Position numbers and translations under genes: made by a program. A DNA stretch of 23,345 bases from NCBI GenBank assembly GCA_023091735.1, contig JALKBU010000822.1, positions 1 to 23,345 on the forward strand, given 5' to 3'. Shown piece after piece: positions 1 to 9,423 of this stretch (position 1 is its first letter; each line of letters opens with the position of its first letter). This stretch comes from Trichomonas tenax. Lineage: Eukaryota > Parabasalia > Trichomonadida > Trichomonadidae. The notes beneath the pieces are model-generated. The model saw only the letters and a list, made by a program, of their open reading frames with translations. It did no database searches and was not told the origin of the DNA.

Positions 1-260
1 AATACCGAAGAAAAATAAAAATCTGACTTTACAAATGATTTTTTGCCAATTTTACAATAACCACTGTAAAGGGTAATTTTTTGATAAGTTATTTTGCATA
101 TGTATGATATGCTGATATAAAAGAAACAATTTTTGATATTTCAATGTCTTTTGCGGTTATCGTAAATAAGCATGCTCTAATATTTGATCGATAGCATCAC
201 AATAGTATTTAAAAGCTATAGAACCATCAAAGTATTCAAATTTAGATTGACCCACTTCTG
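1..260 (-). repeat. Left copy of a ~260-bp inverted repeat
   Basis: Bases 1-260 match the reverse complement of 22883-23141 at roughly nine bases in ten by eye, with a few one-base gaps. Read on the minus strand, part of the repeat looks like coding sequence: a frame containing FEYFDGSIAFKYYCDAIDQI ends at a TAA. A second open piece (ITAKDIEISKIVSFISAYH) follows in another frame. Both copies share these breaks, so it is either a non-coding repeat or the duplicate of an already dead gene. The left edge coincides with the window edge, so the copy may extend outside. I do not recognise the family. Confidence 0.85.
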
Positions 261-487
261 AACCAATCTTGATTTTGTTGATCGCTCACAAAATTTCCTT
301 CATGTAAACAAATTGAAAATATTTTTATTTCGAATGTATTTTTTAATAGTCTTGAACGCTTTCAAAAATAAAAAAAAACATAATATAAAAAAAACTTTAA
401 AAAATCAAAATTAAACAGTGAGTGTTATAGCAAAGACCGAATAGATAAAAATTATAATAGCGTTTGTATTTTTGAATTCATAAAGGA
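261..487. other. Intergenic, upstream of the first gene
   Basis: This is an A-rich leader between the repeat and the first gene. It holds long A runs and one CATGTAAAC (about 303-311), which resembles the upstream motif found elsewhere in the window. No gene is visible. Confidence 0.5.
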
Positions 488-1684
488 ATGACACGAGTGA
501 GTTGTACGTTTGGAGGCGGGAATTCTTTCTTCCGGGATGAGCCAAACGACATCTTCGTTGGTGAGTTCCTGCCCGAATACAAGGGTCCTGATAAAAATCA
601 AGTTATTCATCCTATTGTCAACTCATTATTGTCAACTTTCACAGGAACGACGAATGACCCTTTCGAAATAGAGTCTTCTGACGAAGATTCACCAAAAAAT
701 CAGTATCCAACATCGATATTAAAAAAAGTGAATCAAGCAAATACGAATGTTGACAGTCCTCCTATCAGAATTGCTGAGTCACCGCGTGTGACACTACGTA
801 ATAATGTTGTTGGATCGGATGATTCTGATGATGACTTAATGCTTCCTACCGAAATGGCACAACAGATTTTAGGAACTCAAAACACAGCAAATTCGACAAT
901 AGATAAGCCGCTCTTTGTAAAGCACGGTTTAAATTTGCCGCCTTTACTGACAGCAACTGAAAATCAGCCAAATATTAATCGACATTCGCGTCTCTTAGGC
1001 GAGAAATCAAAGACACCTCAGGAAAAACACTCTTTTTGGAACAATTCTGGTGTTGATAATGACTTCATGCCCTTAGAAATGCCAAATTCTGCACGAGGAA
1101 CTCCACCAACATGTGATACCCCGTCGAGAATGCTGCTGGAAATGAAAATACACGAAGTGCAGGCAACGATAGATCAATTAAATAGCAAATGGGAACACAA
1201 ATTTTCTGAGGTAAAAACAAATTCCAGAATAAGAACAGAAAGGTTATTGTCGACACACTCCGTAGAACAGTCAAATCTTGACTCCCAATTCATCGGAGTT
1301 CCAAAACCTCAATATCCATTCCATCTGAAAGCAAAAATTAACGAAGGACCAATTATTCGGGCAAAATTCAAACGCATTGGTGATTCGAATTGTGACACAG
1401 CATCGCTAGATTACAATGATTTGAAGAAAGAATTATTTAGACGTCATATGCAGGAATTGATCGAGTTAAACGAGGAAATTAAGCAGGAAATAGATATTCT
1501 TAAGGATAGAAAAGAGAAGGAACTTGAAAGACCAAAAGCAAAACTTGATACACTTGTTTCAGAATATAATGCATTACCAGGAACACGCAAAATTCAGGCA
1601 AAGCTTGATTCTAGACTAATCCCGGTTGCAGCGAAGCCGAGAGTAGCTAGAACAATATATCTTGTTAATATAGCGAAGCCTTGA
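488..1684 (+). CDS. Hypothetical coiled-coil protein
   Basis: A 398-residue single-exon reading frame starting at an ATG after an AT-rich leader. I do not recognise the family. The N-terminal half is low in predicted structure, with acidic serine patches (IESSDEDS near residue 60 and GSDDSDDDL near 110) of the casein-kinase-2 target type. Two helical stretches follow: about residues 218-250 (EMKIHEVQATIDQLNSKWEH) and about 310-365, rich in E, K and L with heptad-like spacing. No signal peptide or membrane segment is seen. The composition suits a nuclear or cytoskeletal scaffold, but that is inference. Codon use and length support a real gene; the next gene starts 229 bases downstream on the same strand. 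Confidence 0.8.
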   Translation: MTRVSCTFGGGNSFFRDEPNDIFVGEFLPEYKGPDKNQVIHPIVNSLLSTFTGTTNDPFEIESSDEDSPKNQYPTSILKKVNQANTNVDSPPIRIAESPRVTLRNNVVGSDDSDDDLMLPTEMAQQILGTQNTANSTIDKPLFVKHGLNLPPLLTATENQPNINRHSRLLGEKSKTPQEKHSFWNNSGVDNDFMPLEMPNSARGTPPTCDTPSRMLLEMKIHEVQATIDQLNSKWEHKFSEVKTNSRIRTERLLSTHSVEQSNLDSQFIGVPKPQYPFHLKAKINEGPIIRAKFKRIGDSNCDTASLDYNDLKKELFRRHMQELIELNEEIKQEIDILKDRKEKELERPKAKLDTLVSEYNALPGTRKIQAKLDSRLIPVAAKPRVARTIYLVNIAKP

Positions 1685-1913
1685 ATTTCTTTATTATTAT
1701 TGTCATATGAATATGGATTTGTTTTTCATATTTAATATGTTTGTTATTATTTTAAACATTTATTTATTTATTTTTGGAGGAATTATATACAAAACATTTT
1801 TGAATTTTAGTTGAACAAAATAGAAGCATGGGTAAAAGAGCCCTTATAGACAAAAGATAAGAAGATTTGAAATTATAAAAGGGTCTAATAAAATTTTCCA
1901 GGGGTAATTAAAA

Positions 1914-2615
1914 ATGTTCAAGAATTTAGCGAATAAATCAAAGGAACACTTCAAGAAAGCCTCCAAAAAAGTAATGAATGAGAGGCAGCACCTTGAGGGG
2001 TCCAAGTTCCGCATATTGAATGAGAAATTATACACTTGCACGAGCAAGGAAGCAAAAGAATTATTCGATAAGAAGCCAGATTACTTCAATACTATGCACG
2101 AAGGATTCCAGATCCAAGCGAAAACATGGCCAATCGTACCAGTTGATGCTGTTATCGAGTGGATCACAAAATCGGTTCCTAAAAACTTCGTTATCGCTGA
2201 TATGGGATGTGGTGATGCAAAAATTGCAGTAACTGTGCCAAACAAAGTACATTCATTCGATTTTAAAGCAAGAAATTCGAGAATCACACAATGCGACATG
2301 AGTCACACCCCGCTTGATGAGAAATCAGTAGAAGTTGTTGTATTCGTGCTATCTCTCATGGGAACAAATGTCGAAGACTTTATTAAAGAAGCTTACAGAA
2401 TATTGAAACCAAATGGAAAACTTCTCGTTGTTGAGGTCACTTCTAGAATAGAGAACGAAGACGTGTTTGCAAACGGCATTGCTGCAGTTGGTTTTGATTT
2501 GAAAGTTAAAAAGGCTTTGACAACACACTTCACATGGTTTGAATTCAAGAAGAGTGTTCCTAAAGCTATATCAGGAGACCTTACACTTCAGCCATGCATT
2601 TACAAACGAAGATAA
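1914..2615 (+). CDS. RRP8: RRP8-like ribosomal RNA methyltransferase
   Basis: A 233-residue SAM-dependent methyltransferase of the RRP8/nucleomethylin family, which makes m1A in the large-subunit rRNA in the nucleolus of other eukaryotes. Family landmarks appear in order: MHEGFQIQAKTWP (residues 61-73, the substrate-side helix), the SAM-binding motif VIADMGCGDA (93-102), CDMSHTPLDEKSVEVVVF (127-144), SLMGTN (147-152), the EAYRILKPNGKLLVVEV block (159-175), and a C-terminal THFTWFEFKK like the family's final strand. The protein is the catalytic domain with only a short lysine-rich leader; the long basic N-terminal extension of yeast and human RRP8 is absent. The ATG at 1914 gives the full domain with no upstream in-frame alternative needed. 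The identification is firm; the modified base in this organism is inferred from the family. Confidence 0.95.
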   Translation: MFKNLANKSKEHFKKASKKVMNERQHLEGSKFRILNEKLYTCTSKEAKELFDKKPDYFNTMHEGFQIQAKTWPIVPVDAVIEWITKSVPKNFVIADMGCGDAKIAVTVPNKVHSFDFKARNSRITQCDMSHTPLDEKSVEVVVFVLSLMGTNVEDFIKEAYRILKPNGKLLVVEVTSRIENEDVFANGIAAVGFDLKVKKALTTHFTWFEFKKSVPKAISGDLTLQPCIYKRR

Positions 2616-2824
2616 GATTAATATTCTTATTCATTTCTATTTGATGTATGTAAATAGCTGTATAGAGCAATAAAGTTCATATCAAATGATATTATTAACA
2701 TATTTAGAGATTTTATATATAATTCAATATGTTTTCAAGCGAGTTAAAAATAGAATCTACTATTTATATGTTTACATTTGGCAGTTAAAAGAATGCTCGA
2801 TATTAAAAAAGAGAGATAGATTTA

Positions 2825-2873
2825 TTTTGACACGTAAATCTATTATTTGGCATGTAAAAATATTATTTGACAT
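2825..2873 (+). promoter_or_regulatory. Three copies of the TTTGACATGTAAA-like motif upstream of the SS18 gene
   Basis: TTTTGACACGTAAA (2825-2838), TTTGGCATGTAAA (2846-2858) and a shorter TTTGACAT (2866-2873) are spaced about 20 bases apart and end 12 bases before the ATG at 2885. The same word recurs upstream of other genes in the window. A promoter role is inferred from position and repetition. Confidence 0.5.
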
Positions 2874-2884
2874 CTTTTTTAAAG

Positions 2885-3316
2885 ATGTCGAATAACAAGT
2901 TAACTAAAGAACAAATTCAGCAGCTTCTTGACGAAAACACACAGCTCATCAAAGTGATTTTAACGTGTCAAAATGAAGGTCGTATTATGGACGCAATGTT
3001 ATATCAAACAAGATTTCAACTCAATCTCACACAATTAGCTGCCTGCGCTGATAACCACAAACACCCTTCACTTAATGCTGTTTCACAGGATTCAAAAACC
3101 CACTCACAAATCACGAGATTCGTTCGTGCAGTCGTATCCAATGGATTCAAAGACATCAATGAAATTGCAGAGCAGTGCGATATTCCTGTCGATAAAGTTG
3201 GTCCAATTGGAATTGCTTATATCGCTTTTCTTAGAAGAAAAAATAAATTTACAGAGGCTCAGAAACTAGAAAGTGAACTCATTGCGCAGGGCTTCCAAGT
3301 TCACCCTGAAGCATAA
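2885..3316 (+). CDS. SS18/SSXT-domain protein (GIF-like, putative BAF-complex partner)
   Basis: A 143-residue protein. Residues about 6-55 match the SNH domain of SS18/synovial-sarcoma and plant GIF proteins: QIQQLLDENTQLI, then QNEGRIMDAMLYQTRFQLNL and TQLAACAD. In animals and plants this domain binds SWI/SNF (BAF) ATPase complexes or GRF factors. The glutamine/proline/glycine/tyrosine-rich activation tail of SS18 is missing. In its place is a compact, probably helical C-terminal half (about residues 75-143: RFVRAVVSNGFKDINEIAEQ, then IAYIAFLRRKNKFTEAQKLE) that I do not recognise. ATG 2885 is the start; the frame is open a little further upstream but without an ATG. The SSXT assignment is confident; membership of a chromatin-remodelling complex is inference. 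Confidence 0.88.
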   Translation: MSNNKLTKEQIQQLLDENTQLIKVILTCQNEGRIMDAMLYQTRFQLNLTQLAACADNHKHPSLNAVSQDSKTHSQITRFVRAVVSNGFKDINEIAEQCDIPVDKVGPIGIAYIAFLRRKNKFTEAQKLESELIAQGFQVHPEA

Positions 3317-3688
3317 GAATTTTTTTATGAATCTTATGATTTATAACAAAAATGCTCATTACAGAGATGTTTCAATAGCGTAATGCTATTTTATCAAAGC
3401 CCCATGAATTTATTGAATAATAACTTATATTATGAGAAAATGTTAATAAAATTTGTACATGTATGCACCAATGACAGACATCATTTCTGGTTAAATATAC
3501 TATATGCTGAATAGATTTCAAGAAATACTATAATTTGTTAGATTTATTCAAAAATAATAGCTAAATAACTCATGTAATATATTATAAATCCACACGGTTT
3601 AAGTTCTATAGTCTTCAAAGTTCAATAAAAACATTATATAAGTCTTAAAATAAGTTACCATATTTTTTTTGTCACGTAAGTAATTCAA
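3317..3688. other. AT-rich intergenic region
   Basis: No gene or RNA is visible. The only notable word is TTTTTGTCACGTAAG (about 3666-3680), a variant of the shared upstream motif lying just before the decayed BspA-like gene. It suggests that gene once had its own promoter here. Confidence 0.5.
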
Positions 3689-6151
3689 TTGTCAGATTTC
3701 AGTAAAAGTGACATAAATTTTGCATCGTCAATAACTCTTTATGAGTACTCAAGCGACGGTCGAGAACTAAGACACGTTCGAGATACAAGTTCAAAAATTA
3801 TTATTGCCGCGACATGTGAAACAATTTACGGGACACAAACTGATTATTGCTTTCAACCCGTTGTAAGTACAATACAATCGTTTTCTTTTGAAGACAATCC
3901 ACAGCTCGTTACTATCGGATACTTTGCATTTTATCAATGTTCAAAATTACAAAAGGCAGATTTATCTAAATGCACAAAATTTCAATATTTGAGAGCATAT
4001 TGCTTTTCAGAATGTCCGCAATTAGCTACAGTCTTATTGCCTGAAGGATTAACAACAATTGAAGTTTATGCGCTTTCATATATTGCAATTGGATCAATAC
4101 AAATTCCATCATCATTATTATCCTTGCAAACGTTTTCTTTTACATACAATTATCAGTTATATAGCGTCAGCTTCCGTTCAAACCGTCTTCTTACTGAGTT
4201 TACAGCCAACACCTTCCTCGGAAGTCAAATATCAAGTTTTGAAGTTCCTCCAAATCTTCAAACTTTCACTCCTTCGATTTTCAATCAAAATTCATTGGTT
4301 CAACAAATAAGTGTTGCTACAGGAAATAGCCGTTTTGTGGTTGTAAATAATGCATTATTTGATACAGCTATGACAACAATTTATTATTATTATTCTGCAT
4401 TAACTGGTGAATACACTATTCCTGATGGCGCTAAAATTATCACAGATGCATGTTTTATTTCATCGCAACTCTCAGCGCTTAACATTCCTAACTCTGTAAC
4501 TACTGTCAAGGATTATGCCTTTTCAAGGGATGCTTTTTCAACAATTAACTTTGGAGACTCAGTTACTGATATAGGAAGAGGTTCATTCACATTTAATTTA
4601 AGATCACTTAAACTTCCACCAAAGATCACTGCAATTCATGAAGATACATTTTATTATTCAGGAATAGAAAATATCGCTATTCCTGATGATGTTACAAAGA
4701 TTGAAATCAGAGCATTCGAAGATTGCCATAATCTCATCAATTTGACACCTCCAGTTAACTTAAAAGAACTTGCAGGAGGTGTTATTGAAAATTCACCAAA
4801 CGCTGTTTATAATTTCTCACCATGATCAGGAATATACATTAATCAAGACTATTTATTCATAGGTACAAAAAATACATATGTTTCTCAATGTTTTTCAAAC
4901 GATTATGAAACAATTTTGATTCCTTCAACAATTAGAACAATCAGATCATACGCATTCAAAGACAAAACGAAATTAAAAAACATTAACATGCAATGACGTA
5001 TCGCAGCTTGAAACTATAGAAGCATATGCATTCCAAGGTTGCGTAAACCTTCAAGCAATATTTGATTTCCCTTCAATCAATTTTGTTGGTGCTTTTGCTT
5101 TCTCCAAAACGAATTTGATGCAAAATATTGCGTTTGGAAATAAATTGCAGACTATTGAAGGAAATGCATTTGCAAAATGTTATTCATTGCCTTCTATTCA
5201 ATTTTCACCATCATATGGTTTAACATTCGGTACGAAGCATTTGCAAACTGCACTAAATTATCTTCCATCACGTTTAATTACCAATCGAATGTAATTTTAG
5301 GTGAATCAGCATTCAATGGATTAAAGATGCTCGAAAGCATAACAATTAAAAATAATATTGTATCAGTTGGTGTTTTCTGCTTCTCTTCATGCGATCTTAA
5401 GCATGTGATCTTCGAGAATAATATCCTCACTCCTAACGTCATTCCATCAGGTCTATTCAAGGATTGCTCTGCATTATATGATGTAATAATTCCAACAAAC
5501 ATCATCCAAATCAATAGCCAAGCATTTATGAATACATAATTTCTTCATTAAGTATTCCAGACTCTGTTGAAGAAATCGGTCTCAATTGCTTCAAAGACGG
5601 TTCTTCTCTGACAACAGTAACATTCACTGATAACAGCAATTTGTCGACAATAAGTTATGGTGTTTTCGATGGATATTTGAAGTTTAGTAAATTCACTGAA
5701 TTTCATTCCAAAAACTTCGTGATAGATTATGGTGCAATGTACAATAAAGATATGACAACAATGATGATATATCCACCAGCTTCGCAATCAAAATACTTTG
5801 CATTTTCATATAGCGCCAAATTCATTCATTGGATGCATTTATCTCGAACAAGTTCTTATTCCAGACAAAATAGTTACACGTATTGGATCGAGCACTTTCG
5901 AAGGCTGCATTAATCTCCACACTATAAACATTCCAATGTCTGTGCAAGAAGTTGGAGAGAGAGCTTTTGAAGGATGTCCAAATCTTAAATGCGAAAGCGT
6001 CTTTTTCGACAATAAAACCCCAGAATTTCGTCAAAAACTGTTAGCATCGGGATTGCTAAGAATTGCTCTATCAAAGTGTGTTCATGTAACTTTCAAATCC
6101 GCTTATTATTCATTCAAAATTCTTGCTGCATTTGTTTTTATTTGGATGTAA
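3689..6151 (+). pseudogene. BspA-like leucine-rich-repeat protein, decayed
   Basis: One ancestral reading frame of about 820 codons made of LRR_5 (BspA/TpLRR) repeats: units such as LPEGLTTIEVYALSYIAIGS, IPDDVTKIEIRAFEDCHNL and IPMSVQEVGERAFEGCPNL run through the whole span. In trichomonads such proteins are a large, often surface-exposed family. The gene is dead by at least six lesions. The expected start is TTG at 3689 with no in-frame ATG for about 230 codons. There is a TGA at 4823-4825 with LRR sequence continuing after it. Frame changes lie near 4992 (+1), 5233 (-1), 5540 (-1) and 5818 (+1), and repeats resume in the new frame each time. The last stretch (about 6090-6151) is hydrophobic and may be a former membrane anchor. 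The next pseudogene starts 47 bases later on the same strand. Confidence 0.9.
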
Positions 6152-6197
6152 ATCGATAATTTTTGATGGTAAATTTATATTTATTTTTCCCATTTTT

Positions 6198-7156
6198 ATG
6201 AGTTTCTCAGAGTGTATCTAAGTAGAAGAGATATCCAAAAACATTTCTGATTCGAATATATACTCCAATTCAGAAATAGACAATCTTTTAAACATTCTCA
6301 AGAACAAAAAATTAAATGTTGAAGAGTCAATTTCATTACTAAAGAAAATCAAAGAATCACACGACAATAAAGAAGTGTTTTCTGTATTTCAATGGCTCGA
6401 TGTTGTATTCAGTGACGAAAAAATGCAAATTATTGATTTTTTGAACGCAGTTTTTGAAACAATGAATATAAAATGCATTCCAGAGCTTATTTGTTCGATT
6501 ATTTCAGTATTTGATGCATTTAAAGATGCTGAAAGCTTAACCAAGAGACAACTGCAGGAATGTGAATCAGAAATTACACATCTAATGTTATGCAATGATG
6601 AATTAACTTCCAAAGTCTCATTACTTGAAAAGAAAATTATTAAATCAGCTGTAAATAACCTTAATAATCTATCACAGAAAAAATATCGAAGCACTGAAGA
6701 ATATTGAAAAATCTGTATATAATTTTGGAGCAATTTATTCCCTCATCCAAAAAATCATTTATAAAAGTGATAAGGCATTGGATTTTAGCATCCTAAGCTA
6801 TGCGGCTCAAAATAGCGACTTTATCATCGCTAAAACACTTGTTGAAGCAGGTGTTAACTACTTAGAAAAGGACAATTCTAAAAGGAATGCTTTGTGACAA
6901 TTCTGTGTCAATGGAAACATATGGGCAGAAAAGTATTTCTCTCATCTCCCAAATGTTGATCCAAACTCTGTAAATTTCATCCATGAGTCAACTTTATATG
7001 GCATCACTCTTTGAGAATTATGAAGTGTGCGAATACCTTCTGACCCTTCCTGGGATTGACATTAACCACAGAAGTTCAATCGAAAGGACAGCACTCTCCA
7101 TCACCGATTCGCCTGAAATTGCAAAGCTCCTTCAAAAACATGGCGCAATTGAATAA
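6198..7156 (+). pseudogene. Ankyrin-repeat protein, decayed
   Basis: A trichomonad-style ankyrin protein with an N-terminal helical region and C-terminal ankyrin repeats. ATG 6198 (MSFSECI) meets an in-frame TAA at 6219. The frame then stays open through NSEIDNLLNILKNKKLNVEE and VFQWLDVVFSDEKMQIIDFL to 6707. A one-base gain in the A run at 6678-6683 shifts the frame, which continues as KNIEALKNIEKSVYNFGAIY and an ankyrin unit (LDFSILSYAAQNSDFIIAKT). A TGA at 6895-6897 interrupts it. A second +1 shift near 7001 leads to the last repeat (EVCEYLLTLPGIDINHRSS) and the end IAKLLQKHGAIE. So there are two stops and two frameshifts in under 1 kb. The ending closely parallels the second ankyrin remnant at 15703-16194, so both belong to one local family. 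Confidence 0.88.
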
Positions 7157-7538
7157 GTTATGAAAAATATATCATCATATGAGTTTAAAGTTAGTAAATG
7201 AAAATAGTCATTTTCCAGCATCTACTGAATAAACACTATCAAATGATAATATATCAATGACATATACAACTTTCGGAATATTGTAATTATTATTCATTTT
7301 GGCAATAAGTTTTGTTCCACTAAAACTGTATACTCTATTCAAATGTACGCATTCTGAAATGACTCTTATGTGAATAATATTAATCTGGTATTATAATTTA
7401 TATAAATTGTGAGATGCTTTCACGCCCGTATAAAATTTTGACCTTATGTCAAGAAAAGTCAAAAATCGTTATTTTGACAATAATAGTCTTTTTGACATTC
7501 TGACATAAATTGTCAAGTAAAATCATATTCTAAAAAAA
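7157..7538. promoter_or_regulatory. Intergenic region with a TTGACA cluster upstream of the 7539 gene
   Basis: No gene is visible. Between about 7436 and 7518 the words TTTTGACC, TTTTGACA, TTTTTGACA, CTGACATAA and TTGTCAAG occur at short spacing, ending about 20 bases before ATG 7539. They resemble the core of the shared upstream motif but lack the GTAAA half. A promoter role is inferred. Confidence 0.4.
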
Positions 7539-8399
7539 ATGCCGAAGAGATTTAATCTCATTATTTTAGCGCCTGACACTGATCTCGGACAGTCAATAAT
7601 CCGCATAATAAACGATCACTTCCATTATCTGAACGTTGCAGTGCCGACCGGTCTTTATAAAGAAGGAACTATTTTGCCGCCTTTCCAAATAGCAATGAAT
7701 TTTGCCAATTTAGGGCAATTGGCTGCCGACTTACAACTGGCTGATGTTGTTGTATCATGCCATCCTAAATATTCGTCAGAAGAAATCAAAGAACTTGCGC
7801 ATCAAAATCAAATTAAGTTTGTTGACGGTTGTTTTTCATATCCACAGGCAGTAATCGAAGCTGCATTCAACCACTTACCGTTTGTAGCAACAAAAATGGA
7901 AGCAATCCAAACAAGCAGCGGATTTAGTTTGATTGATTTTTGGAACATTTCGCACACAGAAACACCACTTCCCGCACCTATAAACATAGAGAACACTTGG
8001 TACATTGATCAAGAGTCTGTTCCATTGGATGGTTTTTCTGTAAGACATCGTCTCGAATTTAAGCGCCGATTTTCTGCTTTACTTTTCTGGATTCTTTCGT
8101 TCATATCAAGGCTGATCTATCCTATATTCAAGAAAGCAAAAGCGATGAGATCTCTTTCTAATTGGACATTTGTTGGAAAGTGTTTCGAACATAACCAAAA
8201 ATACAAATTCAAAGCAATAGCCGAACGAATTGATGCTGAAATCTTACGCCCAGATTTAGCAATGCTTAAAATTATCGAAGGACTTGGTATAAACAGAAGC
8301 GACTGCCATGATTGGGAATACTTCTCAAAGATGAAGGTAAAACTTATCGAATATACAGCAATTCCTACAAAACAAGCAAAGCCTGATATTCCACTTTAA
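7539..8399 (+). CDS. Putative saccharopine-dehydrogenase-like oxidoreductase
   Basis: An intact 286-residue frame from ATG 7539. The first 100 residues look like a degenerate Rossmann fold: a hydrophobic strand (FNLIILAPDTDLGQSIIRII, residues 5-24) replaces the classical GxGxxG, followed by LADVVVSCHPKYSSEEIKEL (67-86) and a later strand and helix (IKFVDGCFSYPQAVIEAAF, 92-110). This order resembles the SCCPDH-type saccharopine dehydrogenase-like family, as does the hydrophobic segment at about 178-197 (FSALLFWILSFISRLIYPIF) and the later FVGKCF plus helix. The protein is much shorter than the roughly 430-residue SCCPDH, and the glycine motif is not conserved, so catalytic activity is doubtful. 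Alternatively it is an unrelated membrane-associated protein. The gene is real; the family call is tentative. Confidence 0.5.
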   Translation: MPKRFNLIILAPDTDLGQSIIRIINDHFHYLNVAVPTGLYKEGTILPPFQIAMNFANLGQLAADLQLADVVVSCHPKYSSEEIKELAHQNQIKFVDGCFSYPQAVIEAAFNHLPFVATKMEAIQTSSGFSLIDFWNISHTETPLPAPINIENTWYIDQESVPLDGFSVRHRLEFKRRFSALLFWILSFISRLIYPIFKKAKAMRSLSNWTFVGKCFEHNQKYKFKAIAERIDAEILRPDLAMLKIIEGLGINRSDCHDWEYFSKMKVKLIEYTAIPTKQAKPDIPL

Positions 8400-8632
8400 A
8401 TTACTTACGTAAATGCAATACTAAAGCATCTACGCACTGGATTTTAAGGAAACTCATAAAATAGTCGAAAATTTCATTGAAACCAAAATATTTGAATATT
8501 TAATCAACTACTTCATCACATTTATGTTCTCTTACAGCTATGTTTCTTAAATGAACTATCCCCATTTATATAAAAGCATTTAAATACGCAATATATATAT
8601 TATTTAAAACATAATTTAGAATAACAACTACT

Positions 8633-9041
8633 TTACAACATTTCCGTCTTAACCATCATATCTCTATACTTGTTTAGTGTATCAATATTAACAACATTAA
8701 ACTCAGAATATGGCTTAACCATAATAGTATTTCCATCGCTTAAATTTATTTCCACACAATGTTCCGTCACAAACTTATTGAGCCTCTGGAAGCAACATTC
8801 AATCCAAAAAAGTATATTTTTCTTTTTCCTGTAAAATTCACGTCGATTATTGGTGGCTTTCCATCTGCTACTTCATCTTCAATATCTTTTTCTAAATACA
8901 GACAAATTGATTTATTTGATCGTGATAAATTTTGTTTCCAAACAGCTCAGCTGTCCACTTGTAGGCGTAGGAATCTTTTGCTGAGAATCTGGAAGCTTTG
9001 ATCAGATTTTTGAGCCTTTCTTCTACTTCTTTTTCATTCAT
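8633..9041 (-). pseudogene. Unidentified small protein, decayed
   Basis: Reading leftward from ATG 9041, a lysine/glutamate-rich frame begins MNEKEVEERLKNLIKASRFS and continues to a TAG just after FVCI (about 8893). Clear coding-like sequence resumes one base over (LEKDIEDEVADGKPPIIDVN, then GKRKIYFFGLNVASRG). It shifts again near 8780 and finishes as VEINLSDGNTIMVKPYSEFN, then NIDTLNKYRDMMVKTEML and a TAA at 8633. The whole would be about 136 residues. I do not recognise it. The even spread of charged and aromatic residues across three frames argues for a former protein rather than chance. Confidence 0.55.
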
Positions 9042-9409
9042 TGACCAAATGACAAATTTTGAAGTGCAAAAATTTAACCAAAAAGTGAATTCACTTAGTC
9101 AGTGATGTTTTCAAAAACGAAAATCCCCATCGCACGTAATGAAGTGACATCTTTTCTTAAGTAACGCAATGATATATGACATACATTTAAATTCGATTCA
9201 AGGATTATTTGCTTCTAACTTTAGATATTGACTCTCTCCAAAGTTTACAAAATAATCGGTTTTTTGTTAAATAATGGAGATAAAATTATTTTGAGAGTAA
9301 ATTCAGTTATACAATTTATGGTAATAGTTGAAATTATGCTTAAAATCTAAAAATGTTAAGGATTCATTTTGTGAAGTTTACATAACTATTGAGAGAAAAC
9401 ATCGAAGAA
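9042..9409. other. AT-rich intergenic region
   Basis: No gene, RNA or clear repeat is visible. It separates the small minus-strand pseudogene from the tRNA fragment that marks the 3' edge of the retrotransposon remnant. Confidence 0.5.
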
Positions 9410-9423
9410 GCCAGTGGCGGGAC
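9400..9423 (-). pseudogene. 3' fragment of a tRNA-Lys gene with its downstream flank
   Basis: Bases 9410-9423 are identical to 15228-15241, the last 14 bases of the intact tRNA-Lys(CUU) gene (acceptor 3' strand and the T-stem 3' strand). The adjoining bases 9400-9409 also resemble the intact gene's downstream flank (CATCGAAGAA against TATCGAAAAA). The match stops at the T loop, where the retrotransposon's 3' untranslated end begins. No 5' half of a tRNA is found on the far side of the element. Confidence 0.7.

Noticed and set aside
5641..5913. Separate small genes at 5177-5539, 5641-5913 and 5798-6151
   Set aside because: Each carries LRR_5 units that continue from the previous one in another frame, so they are pieces of one broken BspA-like gene.
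9410..9423. Retroviral-type primer binding site complementary to tRNA-Lys
   Set aside because: The three bases expected opposite the tRNA CCA end are not present, the tRNA gene's genomic flank also matches, and the adjacent element is of the non-LTR type, so a tRNA gene fragment explains it better.
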